Counted from the stretch's first letter, positions 50,738-61,785 are shown. The stretch is 64,000 bases of DNA from Arthrobacter sp. EPSL27 (GCF_001512305.1 NZ_LNUT01000004.1:568664-632663); one strand, 5' to 3'. Notes: a model not told the origin generated them from the sequence alone. Made by a program: numbers and translations.

Positions 50738-51700
50738 ATGAACGCAGTGAGAGGGCGCTTTGCCGCGAGGACTGTCCGGGTCAAGGCTCCCGGCAAGATC
50801 AACGTCTCACTCGACGTCGGGCCCCTGCGCGCAGACGGGTACCACTCCGTAGCCAGCGTCTACCTCGCCGTCTCCCTCTACGAGGAAGTCGCCGCCACCA
50901 GCACGGACACCGGGGACATCACCGTCAGCATCAGCCCGGCCAGCACCCTCAACCTCGACGGAGTGGACATTCCCCTGGATGAGCGGAACCTTGCGTACAA
51001 GGCCGCCGCCATCATGGCCGACGTCTCGGAGCACTCCACCGGCGTCCACCTGGAAATCACCAAGCGCGTGCCCGTGGCCGGCGGCATGGGCGGCGGCTCA
51101 GCCGACGCTGCCGCCACCCTGCTGGCCTGCGACGCGCTGTGGAACAGCGGGTTGTCCCGCGACGAACTGGCCCACCTGGCGGCCGAACTTGGCGCCGACG
51201 TTCCGTTTTCCCTGCTCGGCGGGACAGCCGTGGGGCTGGGCCTGGGTGACGAGCTCTCTCCGGCCCTCGTCAAGGCGCAGACTGACTGGGTGCTGGTGGC
51301 CGCGGACTACGGCCTGCCCACTCCCGAGGTCTACCGGACCCTGGACCGGCTGCGCGCTGCCGAAGAGGCGCAGGTCGAGGAACCCGTGGCGGTGGACCCC
51401 CTGATCCTCCAGGCCCTGCGCGGCGGCGACGCCGATGCCTTGAGCCGGGTCCTGGTCAACGACCTCCAGCGCGCGTCCATCGAACTGGCGCCCGGGCTCC
51501 GGGACACCCTCGGGCTCGGGGAATCCCTGGGGGCGATCGCCGGGATTGTGTCAGGGTCCGGGCCCACGGTGGCGATGCTGGCCCACAGCCCGGCGGCGGC
51601 AGAGGGACTCGCCGAGGACCTCCGGCACCACGGCCTGGACGCCCTGGCGGTGCACGGGCCGGTTCACGGCGCGCGCATCATCTCCGATACGCTCCTTTAA
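50738..51700 (+). CDS. ispE: 4-diphosphocytidyl-2-C-methyl-D-erythritol kinase
   Basis: GHMP kinase of the MEP pathway, needed for isoprenoid precursors used by the prenyltransferase and menaquinone synthesis. The 320-residue protein has VKAPGKINVSLDVGP (about 15-29), the ATP loop PVAGGMGGGSADAAATL (about 110-126), GADVPFSLLGGTAVGLG and the C-terminal GSGPTVAML. It follows ksgA by 81 bases, with its own likely leaderless promoter, as in M. tuberculosis Rv1010-Rv1011. Confidence 0.95.
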   Translation: MNAVRGRFAARTVRVKAPGKINVSLDVGPLRADGYHSVASVYLAVSLYEEVAATSTDTGDITVSISPASTLNLDGVDIPLDERNLAYKAAAIMADVSEHSTGVHLEITKRVPVAGGMGGGSADAAATLLACDALWNSGLSRDELAHLAAELGADVPFSLLGGTAVGLGLGDELSPALVKAQTDWVLVAADYGLPTPEVYRTLDRLRAAEEAQVEEPVAVDPLILQALRGGDADALSRVLVNDLQRASIELAPGLRDTLGLGESLGAIAGIVSGSGPTVAMLAHSPAAAEGLAEDLRHHGLDALAVHGPVHGARIISDTLL

Positions 51701-51809
51701 TAGGATTGTCTGAGGCGTTCCGTGGTCCGCACAGCCCTGAAGGGGTTGGAACGATCCGGCCCGGCCAATTCTTGTTCGACCTTATTTTTCTCTAGGAAAG
51801 CAGCTCCCA

Positions 51810-53639
<1,830 letters not shown>

Positions 53640-53708
53640 GCCGCCAGGCCGTAACGGAACCTGTGGCACTAGCGGCGCGGGAGTCCTTCGCTAAGGAGCG
53701 CATCGCGG

Positions 53709-53756
53709 CGCATCGGGCCCCGTAGGTCGCCCCGCGACCGCAGGGGCCCCTATGCG
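53709..53756. terminator. composite hairpin between ABC-F and TetR genes
   Basis: Outer pairs CGCAT/ATGCG (53709-53713, 53752-53756), then GGGCCCC/GGGGCCC, then inner GGTCG/CGACC, giving a long interrupted stem between convergent genes. Likely a bidirectional terminator. Confidence 0.55.
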
Positions 53757-53815
53757 TCGTGTCTAAGCGACGGCGAAGGGCGCCCGCGCCGCGGAGGCGA
53801 CCAGACGCCCGAAGC

Positions 53816-54502
53816 CTAGTCCCCGCTGCGGAGTTCGGGGTCCTTCTGCAGGCCGGTGAGCCCGTTCCAGGCAAGGTTGACCAGGTGGGCGGCGACGTCA
53901 CGCTTGTCCGGGGTGCGGCTGTCCAGCCACCACTGGCCGGTCATGGCCACCATGCCTACCAGCATCTGGGCGTACATCGCCCCGTCCGCGGCCGTGAAGC
54001 CGCGGCGGGCGAACTCGTCGGCCAGGATGTGCTCCACCCGGGCCGTGACCTGGGAGAGCAGAGTGGAGAAGGCGCCCTCGGGCTGCGTGGGCGGGGCATC
54101 GCGCATCAGGATGCGGAAGCCGTCGGTGCGGTCCTCGATGTAGTTCAGCAGGGCCAGGGCGGCCCGCTCCACGAGGACCCTGGGCTTGGCCTCTTCGGAC
54201 AAGGCGTCGTTGATGGCGCCCAGCAGGATCCGGAACTCGTAGTCGACGACCTGGGTGTAGAGGCCTTCCTTCGACCCGAAGTGCTCATAGATCACCGGCT
54301 TGGAGACGCCCGCGGAGGCGGCGATTTCCTCAATCGTGGTGCCGTCCAGGCCGCGGAGGGCAAAGAGGCCGCGGCCGATCCCGATGAGCTGGCTGCGGCG
54401 CTGCGGGCCCGTCATCCGGATCCGGGGTACGTAGCCGGCGGGCCGCACCGGGCGGCCGCCTCGGCCCTCCGCCCCTCCGGATACCCCTGCGCTGTTACTC
54501 AC
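53816..54502 (-). CDS. TetR family transcriptional regulator
   Basis: The 228-residue repressor has a helix-turn-helix at about residues 42-75 with GRGLFALRGLDGTTIEEIAASAGVSKPVIYEHFGSKEGLY, followed by a ligand-binding helical domain. A low-complexity N-terminus of about 30 residues precedes it. GTG 54502 is chosen because CATGAT lies exactly six bases upstream; the frame is open to 54571. Regulated target is unknown; the neighbours are ABC-F and tRNA-glmU-prs. A TetR gene also sits here in M. tuberculosis (Rv1019). Confidence 0.88.
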   Translation of the reverse strand: MSNSAGVSGGAEGRGGRPVRPAGYVPRIRMTGPQRRSQLIGIGRGLFALRGLDGTTIEEIAASAGVSKPVIYEHFGSKEGLYTQVVDYEFRILLGAINDALSEEAKPRVLVERAALALLNYIEDRTDGFRILMRDAPPTQPEGAFSTLLSQVTARVEHILADEFARRGFTAADGAMYAQMLVGMVAMTGQWWLDSRTPDKRDVAAHLVNLAWNGLTGLQKDPELRSGD

Positions 54503-54508
54503 AGGTCC

Positions 54509-54514
54509 ATCATG
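54509..54514 (-). promoter_or_regulatory. -10 element of TetR gene, leaderless
   Basis: CATGAT on the minus strand, six bases from GTG 54502. Supports the shorter start. Confidence 0.4.
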
Positions 54515-54633
54515 CCCCAGAACGCCGACGTCGGGCGGGGCGGCCCTGCCGGCGTGGGCCGCCCCCAGCACGGAACGGCAACGCAGTATGGCAGAATTGA
54601 TTCTCGTGCCGCAGGCTCAGCGCCTTGGCATGG

Positions 54634-54705
54634 TCCGCTCTGGTGTAATGGCAGCACCCCGGCCTTTGGAGCCGTGGAGTATAGGTTCGAGTCCTATGGG
54701 CGGAA
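54634..54705 (+). tRNA. tRNA-Gln (anticodon TTG)
   Basis: The 72-base cloverleaf has acceptor TCCGCTC (54634-54640) with GGGCGGA (54698-54704), discriminator A at 54705, an anticodon loop CTTTGGA (54664-54670) giving anticodon TTG for Gln, and a T-arm ATAGG-TTCGAGT-CCTAT. Stem pairs include one U-G in the acceptor and a weak C-T at the base of the anticodon stem. CCA is not encoded. It lies just ahead of glmU. Confidence 0.9.
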
Positions 54706-54754
54706 CTGCAAAGTAACGGCATGAGCTAAGCCAATGAGCAAGGAGAGCCCGTAC

Positions 54755-56266
54755 GTGAGCCCCGAGAAAACCGGCCCGGCCGCCGTCATCGTCCTGGCGG
54801 CAGGCGCCGGTACGCGGATGAAGTCCCGTACCCCGAAAATCCTTCACGAAATCGGCGGACGGTCCCTCGTCGGGCACGCCCTCCACGCCGCCCGGGCCAT
54901 CCACCCGCAGGAGCTGGCCCTGGTGGTCCGGCATGAACGCGACCTTGTGGCAGCCCACATCGCCTCCATCGACCCGGCAGCACTGATCGTCGACCAGGAC
55001 GAGGTGCCCGGCACCGGCCGCGCCGTCGAGGCCGCCCTCGAGGCCCTCGATGCGAGCCACCCTGACGGGCAGCTCAGCGGAACGGTCGTCGTTACCTACG
55101 GAGACGTGCCCCTGCTCACCGGCACCCTCCTCGCCGAACTGGTCGCCAGCCACGAGGCCGGACGCAACGCCGTCACCGTCCTCACCGCCGTCCTCGCGGA
55201 CCCCGCCGGCTACGGCCGCATCCTCCGGGCTTCCGACGGCACGGTCACCGGCATCCGGGAACACAAGGACGCCACGGATGCCGAACGCGACATCCGGGAG
55301 ATCAACTCCGGCATTTACGCCTTCGACGCCGCCGTGCTGCGCGACGCCCTGGCCCACGTCACCACCGACAACGCCCAGGGTGAGAAGTACCTCACCGACG
55401 TGCTGGGCCTGGCCCGGGCCGCCGGCGGCCGCGTCGCCGCCGTCGTCACCGAAGACCGCTGGCAGGTCGAAGGCGCCAACGACCGTGTCCAGCTCTCAGC
55501 CCTCGGCGCCGAACTCAACCGGCGCACCGTCGAGGCCTGGATGCGTGCCGGCGTCACGGTCGTCGACCCCGCCACCACCTGGATCGACGCCACCGTGACC
55601 CTCGACGAGGACGTGCGGCTGCTGCCCAACATCCAGCTGCACGGCACCACCACCGTGGCGCGCGACGCCGTCGTCGGCCCCGACACGACCCTCACCGACG
55701 TCCAGGTGGGGGAGGGCGCCACAGTGCTCCGCACGCACGGATCCGGCGCCACCATCGGCGCCCGGGCAAGCGTCGGCCCGTTCACCTACCTCCGCCCCGG
55801 CACCGTCCTCGGCGAGACCGGCAAGATCGGCGCGTTCTACGAGACCAAGAACGTCACCATCGGCCGCGGGTCCAAACTGTCGCACCTGGGCTACGCCGGC
55901 GACGCCGAGATCGGCGAGGACACCAACATCGGCTGCGGCAACATCACCGCGAACTACGACGGCGAGAAGAAGCACCGCACCGTCATCGGGTCCGGCGTGC
56001 GCACCGGTTCCAACACCGTGTTCGTGGCTCCCGTCCGGGTCGGGGACGGGGCCTACAGCGGCGCCGGCGCCGTCATCCGCCGCGACGTCCCGGCCGGCGC
56101 GCTTGTCCTGTCCCTCGCGAAGCAGGACAACGCCGAAGGCTGGGTCCTTGAGAACCGTCCCGGTTCGGTCTCCGCCGCCCTGGCCAAATCTGCCCTGGCT
56201 GAATCCGCTGCCGCGGATGCCGCCACTACAACCTCCACTACTCCGGCACCGACAGAAGAGGGCTAG
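54755..56266 (+). CDS. glmU: bifunctional GlcNAc-1-P uridyltransferase / GlcN-1-P acetyltransferase
   Basis: Makes UDP-GlcNAc for peptidoglycan and mycothiol. The protein is 503 residues (510 if the ATG at 54734 is used). N-terminal uridyltransferase has LAAGAGTRMKSRTPKIL; the C-terminal left-handed beta helix (from about residue 255) shows hexapeptide turns (VGPFTYLRPGTV, IGRGSKLSHLGYAGDAEIG, GCGNITANYDG). The tail from about 455 is Ala/Ser/Thr-rich. GTG 54755 is preferred because AAGGAG lies nine bases upstream. It is followed by prs after five bases. Confidence 0.95.
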   Translation: MSPEKTGPAAVIVLAAGAGTRMKSRTPKILHEIGGRSLVGHALHAARAIHPQELALVVRHERDLVAAHIASIDPAALIVDQDEVPGTGRAVEAALEALDASHPDGQLSGTVVVTYGDVPLLTGTLLAELVASHEAGRNAVTVLTAVLADPAGYGRILRASDGTVTGIREHKDATDAERDIREINSGIYAFDAAVLRDALAHVTTDNAQGEKYLTDVLGLARAAGGRVAAVVTEDRWQVEGANDRVQLSALGAELNRRTVEAWMRAGVTVVDPATTWIDATVTLDEDVRLLPNIQLHGTTTVARDAVVGPDTTLTDVQVGEGATVLRTHGSGATIGARASVGPFTYLRPGTVLGETGKIGAFYETKNVTIGRGSKLSHLGYAGDAEIGEDTNIGCGNITANYDGEKKHRTVIGSGVRTGSNTVFVAPVRVGDGAYSGAGAVIRRDVPAGALVLSLAKQDNAEGWVLENRPGSVSAALAKSALAESAAADAATTTSTTPAPTEEG

Positions 56267-56271
56267 CAATC

Positions 56272-57252
56272 ATGAGCGAAATTACGGCACACGGCGAGAA
56301 GAAGCTGGTGCTGGCCGCGGGGCGGGCGCACCCGGAGCTGGCGAAGGAAATCGCGAAGGAGCTCGGAACCGAGCTGCTGCCGCTGGACGCCTACGACTTC
56401 GCCAACGGCGAGATCTACGTCCGGGCCGGCGAGAGCGTCCGCGGCACCGACGCCTTTGTGATCCAGGCCCACCCGGCCCCGCTCAACAACTGGCTGATGG
56501 AACAGCTCATCATGATCGATTCGCTCAAGCGGGCCTCCGCCAAGCGGATCACCGTGGTGTCCCCGTTCTACCCGTACGCCCGGCAGGACAAGAAGGGCCG
56601 CGGCCGCGAGCCGATCTCCGCCCGCCTCGTCGCCGATCTGTACAAGACCGCCGGCGCCGACCGCATCATGAGCGTGGACCTGCACACCTCGCAGATCCAG
56701 GGCTTCTTCGACGGCCCCGTGGACCACCTGATGGCCATCCCGCTCCTGGCCGACTACATCCGCACCCGGGTCGGCTCGGACAACGTCACGGTGGTCTCCC
56801 CGGACACGGGCCGCGTCCGTGTCGCGGAGCAGTGGGCAGAGCGGCTCGGCGGCGCGCCGCTGGCCTTCGTGCACAAGAGCCGGGACCTCACCGTCCCCAA
56901 CCAGGCCGTCTCCAAGACGGTGGTGGGCCAGATCGAGGGCCGCACCTGCGTCCTGATCGACGACATGATCGACACCGGCGGAACCATCTCCGGCGCCGTA
57001 CAGGTACTCAAGAACGCCGGCGCGAAGGATGTCATCATCGCGGCAACCCACGCCGTCTTCTCCGATCCCGCGGCCCAGCGCCTGGCTGAGTCCGGCGCCC
57101 GCGAGGTCGTAGTCACCAACACGCTCCCGATCGAGGCCGCCAAGCGCTTCCCGCAGCTCACCGTGCTGTCCATCGCGCCGCTGATCGCCCGCGCCATCCG
57201 CGAAGTGTTCGACGACGGCTCGGTCACCAGCCTGTTCGACGGCAACGCGTAG
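56272..57252 (+). CDS. prs: ribose-phosphate diphosphokinase
   Basis: Makes PRPP from ribose 5-phosphate and ATP for nucleotides, His, Trp and decaprenylphosphoryl ribose pathways. The 326-residue class I enzyme has FANGEIYVR, the metal loop SVDLHTSQIQGFFD (about 129-142) and the PRPP-binding VLIDDMIDTGGTI (about 225-237). Start is five bases after glmU; the two are likely co-transcribed, a common actinobacterial order (glmU-prs-rplY-pth). Confidence 0.97.
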   Translation: MSEITAHGEKKLVLAAGRAHPELAKEIAKELGTELLPLDAYDFANGEIYVRAGESVRGTDAFVIQAHPAPLNNWLMEQLIMIDSLKRASAKRITVVSPFYPYARQDKKGRGREPISARLVADLYKTAGADRIMSVDLHTSQIQGFFDGPVDHLMAIPLLADYIRTRVGSDNVTVVSPDTGRVRVAEQWAERLGGAPLAFVHKSRDLTVPNQAVSKTVVGQIEGRTCVLIDDMIDTGGTISGAVQVLKNAGAKDVIIAATHAVFSDPAAQRLAESGAREVVVTNTLPIEAAKRFPQLTVLSIAPLIARAIREVFDDGSVTSLFDGNA

Positions 57253-57271
57253 CACCCCTATAGGTGCGCCG

Positions 57272-57305
57272 GTGCGGGCCCGCTTTTCGCAAAGCGGGCC
57301 CGCAC
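57272..57305 (+). terminator. prs terminator hairpin
   Basis: A perfect 15-bp stem GTGCGGGCCCGCTTT / AAAGCGGGCCCGCAC with loop TCGC. Lies four bases before the likely rplY -10. Confidence 0.75.
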
Positions 57306-57308
57306 TGG

Positions 57309-57314
57309 TAGCCT
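57309..57314 (+). promoter_or_regulatory. -10 element of rplY leader transcript
   Basis: TAGCCT, predicted start near 57321, which is just upstream of the structured leader. TTCGCA (57286-57291) is a weak -35 at 17 bases. Confidence 0.45.
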
Positions 57315-57330
57315 TGAACCGAACCTTGGC

Positions 57331-57457
57331 GAGGGAGAGCGCCGGTAGCGCGTGATAAACGAAGTTTCCTCAGGAACTTCGCACGGCACACCGGAGTGCT
57401 GGTCTCCGTTATCGACTGGGTCTGATTCTCCCTTCGGAAGGGCGGCCACGGCCGCCC
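57331..57457 (+). promoter_or_regulatory. structured rplY leader RNA with alternative stems
   Basis: A junction can be drawn: P1 GGGAGA (57333-57338) with TCTCCC (57427-57432); P2 GATAA(A)CG (57354-57361) with CGTTATC (57407-57413); P3a GAAGTT(T)CC-TCA-GGAACTTC (57361-57380); P3b GCAC-N6-GTGC (57386-57399). The 3' strand of P1 can instead form CCCTT-CGG-AAGGG (57430-57442), and that overlaps GGGCGGCC-AC-GGCCGCCC (57440-57457). It lies between the predicted start near 57321 and the ribosome site of rplY. L25 binds 5S rRNA; autogenous control is a reasonable guess. Confidence 0.45.
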
Positions 57458-57537
57458 GGCGTTGAAGGTCGCAAACAGACCTCCGCCCTTGCTGCACCGT
57501 TTAGCCCCACAGCTTGAAATCCAACGAGGAGATACCC

Positions 57538-58152
57538 ATGTCTGAGCAGAAGCTCGCAGCAGAAGTCCGCACCGAATTCGGCAAGGGCTTCGCCCGCCGC
57601 GCCCGCATGGCCAACCTGATTCCGGCCGTCATCTACGGCCACGGCGCAGAGCCGATCCACATCACCCTGCCGGCGAAGGCCACCACCCTGGCCGTCCGCG
57701 TCCCGAACGCCCTGCTGTCCCTGGACATCAACGGCGAGGGCCACCTGGCCATCGTCAAGGACGTCCAGCGCGACCCGATCAAGCAGATCGTTGAGCACAT
57801 CGACCTCCTGACCGTCCGCAAGGGCGAGAAGGTCACCGTTGACGTTCCGGTCCACGTCGTCGGCGAGGTTGCGCCGGGCAACGTCCAGAACCTTGAGCTC
57901 ACGGTTGTCTCCCTCGAAGCCGAGGCCACCCACCTGCCCACCGCCGTCGAGGTCAACGTTGAAGGCCGCGGCGCCGGCGAGCACGTCCACGCCTCCGACC
58001 TGGTCCTGCCGAAGGGCGCAGTCCTGCTGACCGACGCAGAAGCGCTGGTCGTCAACATCTCCGAAGCTGTGGAGATTGTTGAAGAAGAAGAGACTGAGGA
58101 AGCTGCTTCCGCAGAGGCCGCCGAGGCCACCACCGAGGAAGCCGCCGAGTAA
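57538..58152 (+). CDS. rplY: 50S ribosomal protein L25/general stress protein Ctc
   Basis: Binds 5S rRNA loop E in the large subunit; the long TL5/Ctc form has an extra C-terminal domain. The 204-residue protein shows the L25 start LAAEVRTEFGKGFARRARMANLIPAVIYGHGAEPIHI and the L25 C-terminal domain through about residue 180, then an acidic tail (EEEETEEAASAEAAEATTEEAAE in two parts) typical of actinobacterial forms. ATG 57538 follows ACGAGGAG. A structured leader precedes it. Confidence 0.94.
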   Translation: MSEQKLAAEVRTEFGKGFARRARMANLIPAVIYGHGAEPIHITLPAKATTLAVRVPNALLSLDINGEGHLAIVKDVQRDPIKQIVEHIDLLTVRKGEKVTVDVPVHVVGEVAPGNVQNLELTVVSLEAEATHLPTAVEVNVEGRGAGEHVHASDLVLPKGAVLLTDAEALVVNISEAVEIVEEEETEEAASAEAAEATTEEAAE

Positions 58153-58176
58153 TTCCGGCACCCCTCGATTTTCCTG

Positions 58177-58210
58177 CTCTGGCCGGGTCCCCTGCGGGAC
58201 CCGGCCAGAG
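58177..58210 (+). terminator. rplY terminator hairpin
   Basis: A perfect 15-bp stem CTCTGGCCGGGTCCC / GGGACCCGGCCAGAG with loop CTGC, 25 bases after rplY. Confidence 0.8.
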
Positions 58211-58253
58211 CCGTCTTAAGCCGCCGCCCGGGCCGGGCACACCCTGACCAACT

Positions 58254-58259
58254 TAGGAT
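58254..58259 (+). promoter_or_regulatory. -10 element of pth, leaderless
   Basis: TAGGAT, six bases from ATG 58266. Confidence 0.55.
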
Positions 58260-58265
58260 TGACGC

Positions 58266-58853
58266 ATGAATGACACCTGGCTGATCGTAGGCCTTGGCAA
58301 CCCCGGACCCGACTACAGCCAGAACCGGCACAACGTCGGCCAGATGGTCCTGGACGAACTGGCCGCCCGTGCCGGCGGCGGCTTCAAGTCGCACAAGGCC
58401 CGTGCCCAGGTCCTCGAGGGGCGCCTTGGCATCGGAGGGCCCCGGGTGGTCCTCGCCAAGCCGCTGTCCTACATGAACGTCTCCGGCGGACCGGTCTCGG
58501 CGCTGGCGCAGTTCTACGGGATCGATCCGGCCCACGTCATTGCCGTCCACGACGAGATCGACATTCCCTTTGACACCGTGAAGCTGAAACTCGGCGGCGG
58601 CGAGGGCGGCCACAACGGATTGCGGGACATCTCCAAGGCCCTGGCCACAAAGGATTACCTGCGTGTCCGGGTCGGGGTGGGGCGCCCGCCCGGCCGGATG
58701 GACACCGCAGACTTCGTGCTGAAGGACTTCTCCAGTGCGGAGAAGAAGGAACTGCCCTTCCTTATCGGTGCCGCCGCGGACGCGGTGGAAGCACTGGTCC
58801 GCGAAGGCCTGCTGGCGGCGCAGCAGCAGTTCCATCCCGCGAAGGCGCCCTAG
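58266..58853 (+). CDS. pth: peptidyl-tRNA hydrolase
   Basis: Releases tRNA from peptidyl-tRNA that drops off ribosomes. The 195-residue protein has [21 protein letters not shown] (about 8-28, catalytic His22), [25 protein letters not shown] and [13 protein letters not shown]. Own -10 six bases upstream predicts leaderless expression, and the perfect rplY terminator just before it makes independent transcription likely. Matches the M. tuberculosis Rv1014c-Rv1018c gene set. Confidence 0.96.
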   Translation: MNDTWLIVGLGNPGPDYSQNRHNVGQMVLDELAARAGGGFKSHKARAQVLEGRLGIGGPRVVLAKPLSYMNVSGGPVSALAQFYGIDPAHVIAVHDEIDIPFDTVKLKLGGGEGGHNGLRDISKALATKDYLRVRVGVGRPPGRMDTADFVLKDFSSAEKKELPFLIGAAADAVEALVREGLLAAQQQFHPAKAP

Positions 58854-58920
58854 CCGCGAGAGGCGGGCGCCGTCCCCGGAAAGCCCGGCGTAACGCGCCG
58901 CCGCCGACACCCCATTTCCT

Positions 58921-58949
58921 TTCCAAGCTTCCGGAATTCCCGTTATGAT
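58921..58949 (+). promoter_or_regulatory. promoter of the AAA/LuxR pair
   Basis: TTCCAA (58921-58926), 17-base spacer, TATGAT (58944-58949). A stem GCGGAC...GTCCGC (58992-59018) lies in the leader just before the AAAGGAAG ribosome site. Confidence 0.45.
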
Positions 58950-59040
58950 CGCTCTACTCTCATATCGGTGGATAGGGATACGCTACTTCTAGCGGACGGG
59001 CTCTGTTTTGCTGTCCGCACAGCGGTACAAAGGAAGCAAA

Positions 59041-61785
59041 ATGTCTAGGGAATCGCTGGGCTGGGGAAATGGTTCCACTACATTGGCACCCGGAGTAGAA
59101 GATCCTGCGGCAGGTCCGCTGGACCGGCACAGGTGGTCAGGCCTCGCGCGCCATGCCGACGCCGACCGGGTGCGCAACGCCCTGCTCGCAGAGGACCGCA
59201 TGGGTGTGGTCATCACCGGTGAGCGGGGCGTGGGCAAGACCCAGGTGGGCCGCGCCGCAATCGCCGGCCTCGGGCCCGACGTTTACACCCTGCAGCTGCG
59301 CAGCACCGGACCCGGCTCGGCCACCCCGTACGGATGCCTGGCCTTTACCCTCGCCCGCCTGCCCCAGAGCTCCCTCGGTTCGCCGACGGCCATCCTGCAC
59401 GGCCTCACCTCCCTGATCCGGGACGACGCCGCAGGACGGAAGTGCGTCATCCTGCTGGACAATGCCGGGGCGCTCGATGAACTCAGTACCGGCGTCCTGC
59501 TCAACCTGATGCAGACCCGCACGGCGCGCCTGATCGCCACCGCCCAGCGCACCACGGACCTTCCGCCGGACTTCTACTGGCTGATCACGTCCGGCCAGCT
59601 GGCAGAGGTGCGGCTCGCCAACCTCACGGAAGTCGAGACCCTGGAGGTGCTCCAGGCCGCCCTCGGCCACCGGGTTTCCAGCGCACTGGCGAGCCAGCTC
59701 CACCAGCTGGTGGGCGGCAGCCCCACCCTGTTGCAGGCGGTGGTCTCGGAGCAGATCGAACGCGGCAACCTGGTGCTGTCCGGGTCCGTCTGGACCCTGG
59801 TGGACGAGGTGGTCCTTGACGGGCGCACCGCACTGGAAGACATTGTGCGGGCCCGGTATGCACGCGAAACCCCGGTGGCCAGGGAACTCATCGAAGTCCT
59901 CTCCTGTGCCCGGACACTGCCCCTGGCCAGGCTCGCCCGGATGTACAGCCCGGAAGTCATCGCGGACATGGAGGACGCGGGCCAGATCGTCGTCGACCGG
60001 ACCGGCCGTCACCTCGTGTCCCTCGGTGACCGCTACCTGGGTGACATCGTCCGCAACTGGCTCAGCGTCGAGCGCCGGCTCGAGCTGCGGGACAAGGTCC
60101 CGGGGCACCAGCAGGATGAGCTTAATCAGCTGACAGTGGAGGACCTGCTGGCCTACGCGGCGTGGACCCACGACTGTGACGCGCCGCTGGCACCGGCCCA
60201 CGCCGTGGCGGCCGCCGGTGCCGCCGTCAGGCTCTTCGACCCGAAGTTTGCGCTCAAGTGCGCCGCCAGCCTGAAGCCGGAGGACCCGGAGTGGACGGAG
60301 GGCCAGCTGCAGAAATCCGCAGCCTACCTGCAGCTGGGACTGCCGCTGCAGGCCATGGCCGCCCTGGACGATGTCACGGACCAGCAGATCAGCGGCCTCG
60401 GCGCGGCGGCCTACGCCGAGCTGATTGCCGCCAAAGCGGACTGCATGGCCTGGCTCGAGGACCGGACCGGACAGGTCCCGGACCTGATCCGGCAGGCCCG
60501 GCTGCGGCTTTCCGAGCTGGGCGCGGACCAGCCGGGGGCATCAACCGAGGAGCTGGCGCGTGCCGGTTTGTGCCTGGACCTCTGCGAATTCAACTACCTC
60601 TCCTTCATTGGCGACTACGCGCCCATGATGGACCGGCTCCGGGCGGCCGCCTCGGCGGACGTGGACGACATCAACCCGGTGCACCGCCTGAGGTCCGGCA
60701 TCATCCTGATGGAAGCGCTGTGCATGACAGGCAAGGAACTTGAAGCCCGCCAGCTGATGCGCGACATCGGCGGGCAGCTCGGCGAATGGTCCAACGTCCC
60801 GCGGATCCGGGAGAACTTCGCCTGGCGATCCTTCAACGTGCTCCTGCTGTCCGGGCAGTGGCGGCAGAGCATCGACATGCTCAAGGACGCCAGCGGCAGG
60901 GCCGGCCACGGGCTGCACTCCGGCAGCGCCCCCACCGACCTGGCTGTGGGACTGGCCTACGTCTACGCGGGCCGAGGCTACATGGCCCTCGATCCGCTGC
61001 TGGCCGCGATCGCCCAGCTCGAAGTCCGGGCCAGCCTGCACTCGTTGCGCCAGGCCTACGCCGCCACTGCCTTCGCCTACGCCCAGACCGGAAACTCCGT
61101 GCAGGCCACCGTCTACCTGGACCGGGCCCGGTCGGCCGACGGCGCCGCACGCTTCGCCGTCCGGAGCTCCGCGGACTTCTGCCTGGACATGGCCTCGCGC
61201 TGGCTGGGAGACCCGGAAGCGAAGGACCGCCTGGTGAGGTCCGCGGAGGACCATTTCCGCAACGGCCGCTATACCCTCGCGGGAATCTTTATGCTGGGCG
61301 CGACGGTCAACGGCACCACCAAGGATTTCCAGTTCATGGAAGAAATCGCGGCCCTGCGGCAGGGGCCGCTCGCGGAACTGTCCCGCACCATCGCCGTGGG
61401 CAGCCGGAAGAAGGATGCTGCCATCATGCTCGAAGCCGCGGGCCAGGCCGCAGCCATGGAGCTCGACGCCGTCCAGGCGCGGTGCGCGGCCCTCGCCTTC
61501 GACTTCGCCAAGGCCGCGGGCCTGAGCGGGAAGGCCAGCGCCGCCCATGCGATCCTCGAGAGCCTGGCCGATTCCGTGCCGGCCCTGCCCATCATGCCCC
61601 GGAACAAAGGCCCGCTGCTCACGGACCGCGAGCGCCAGATAGCCACACTTGCCGGCAACGGGGTCTCCAACAAAGACATTGCCCTGGCCATCGGCATCTC
61701 GGTGCGGACGGTCGAAGGACACCTGTACCAGGTGTTCACGAAGCTTGGAGTTTCTTCGCGAAGTGATCTGCTTGGACTCATCTAG
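59041..61785 (+). CDS. AAA-type LuxR-family regulator (STAND-like)
   Basis: The 914-residue protein has an N-terminal P-loop ATPase with Walker A GERGVGKT (60-67) and Walker B VILLDNAGALDE (about 135-146), a middle of helical TPR-like repeats (about 370-840) and a C-terminal LuxR-type helix-turn-helix (about 860-914: LTDRERQIATLAGNG...). This is the layout of large ATP-dependent regulators such as MalT relatives. ATG 59041 is chosen for the GGAAGC site at 59030. Ligand and targets are unknown. It is followed by a similar gene that overlaps its end by 23 bases. Confidence 0.9.
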   Translation: MSRESLGWGNGSTTLAPGVEDPAAGPLDRHRWSGLARHADADRVRNALLAEDRMGVVITGERGVGKTQVGRAAIAGLGPDVYTLQLRSTGPGSATPYGCLAFTLARLPQSSLGSPTAILHGLTSLIRDDAAGRKCVILLDNAGALDELSTGVLLNLMQTRTARLIATAQRTTDLPPDFYWLITSGQLAEVRLANLTEVETLEVLQAALGHRVSSALASQLHQLVGGSPTLLQAVVSEQIERGNLVLSGSVWTLVDEVVLDGRTALEDIVRARYARETPVARELIEVLSCARTLPLARLARMYSPEVIADMEDAGQIVVDRTGRHLVSLGDRYLGDIVRNWLSVERRLELRDKVPGHQQDELNQLTVEDLLAYAAWTHDCDAPLAPAHAVAAAGAAVRLFDPKFALKCAASLKPEDPEWTEGQLQKSAAYLQLGLPLQAMAALDDVTDQQISGLGAAAYAELIAAKADCMAWLEDRTGQVPDLIRQARLRLSELGADQPGASTEELARAGLCLDLCEFNYLSFIGDYAPMMDRLRAAASADVDDINPVHRLRSGIILMEALCMTGKELEARQLMRDIGGQLGEWSNVPRIRENFAWRSFNVLLLSGQWRQSIDMLKDASGRAGHGLHSGSAPTDLAVGLAYVYAGRGYMALDPLLAAIAQLEVRASLHSLRQAYAATAFAYAQTGNSVQATVYLDRARSADGAARFAVRSSADFCLDMASRWLGDPEAKDRLVRSAEDHFRNGRYTLAGIFMLGATVNGTTKDFQFMEEIAALRQGPLAELSRTIAVGSRKKDAAIMLEAAGQAAAMELDAVQARCAALAFDFAKAAGLSGKASAAHAILESLADSVPALPIMPRNKGPLLTDRERQIATLAGNGVSNKDIALAIGISVRTVEGHLYQVFTKLGVSSRSDLLGLI

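Noticed and set aside
54634..54705. tRNA-Gln as an integration site
   Set aside because: No duplicated 3' end, integrase or foreign-looking genes nearby.
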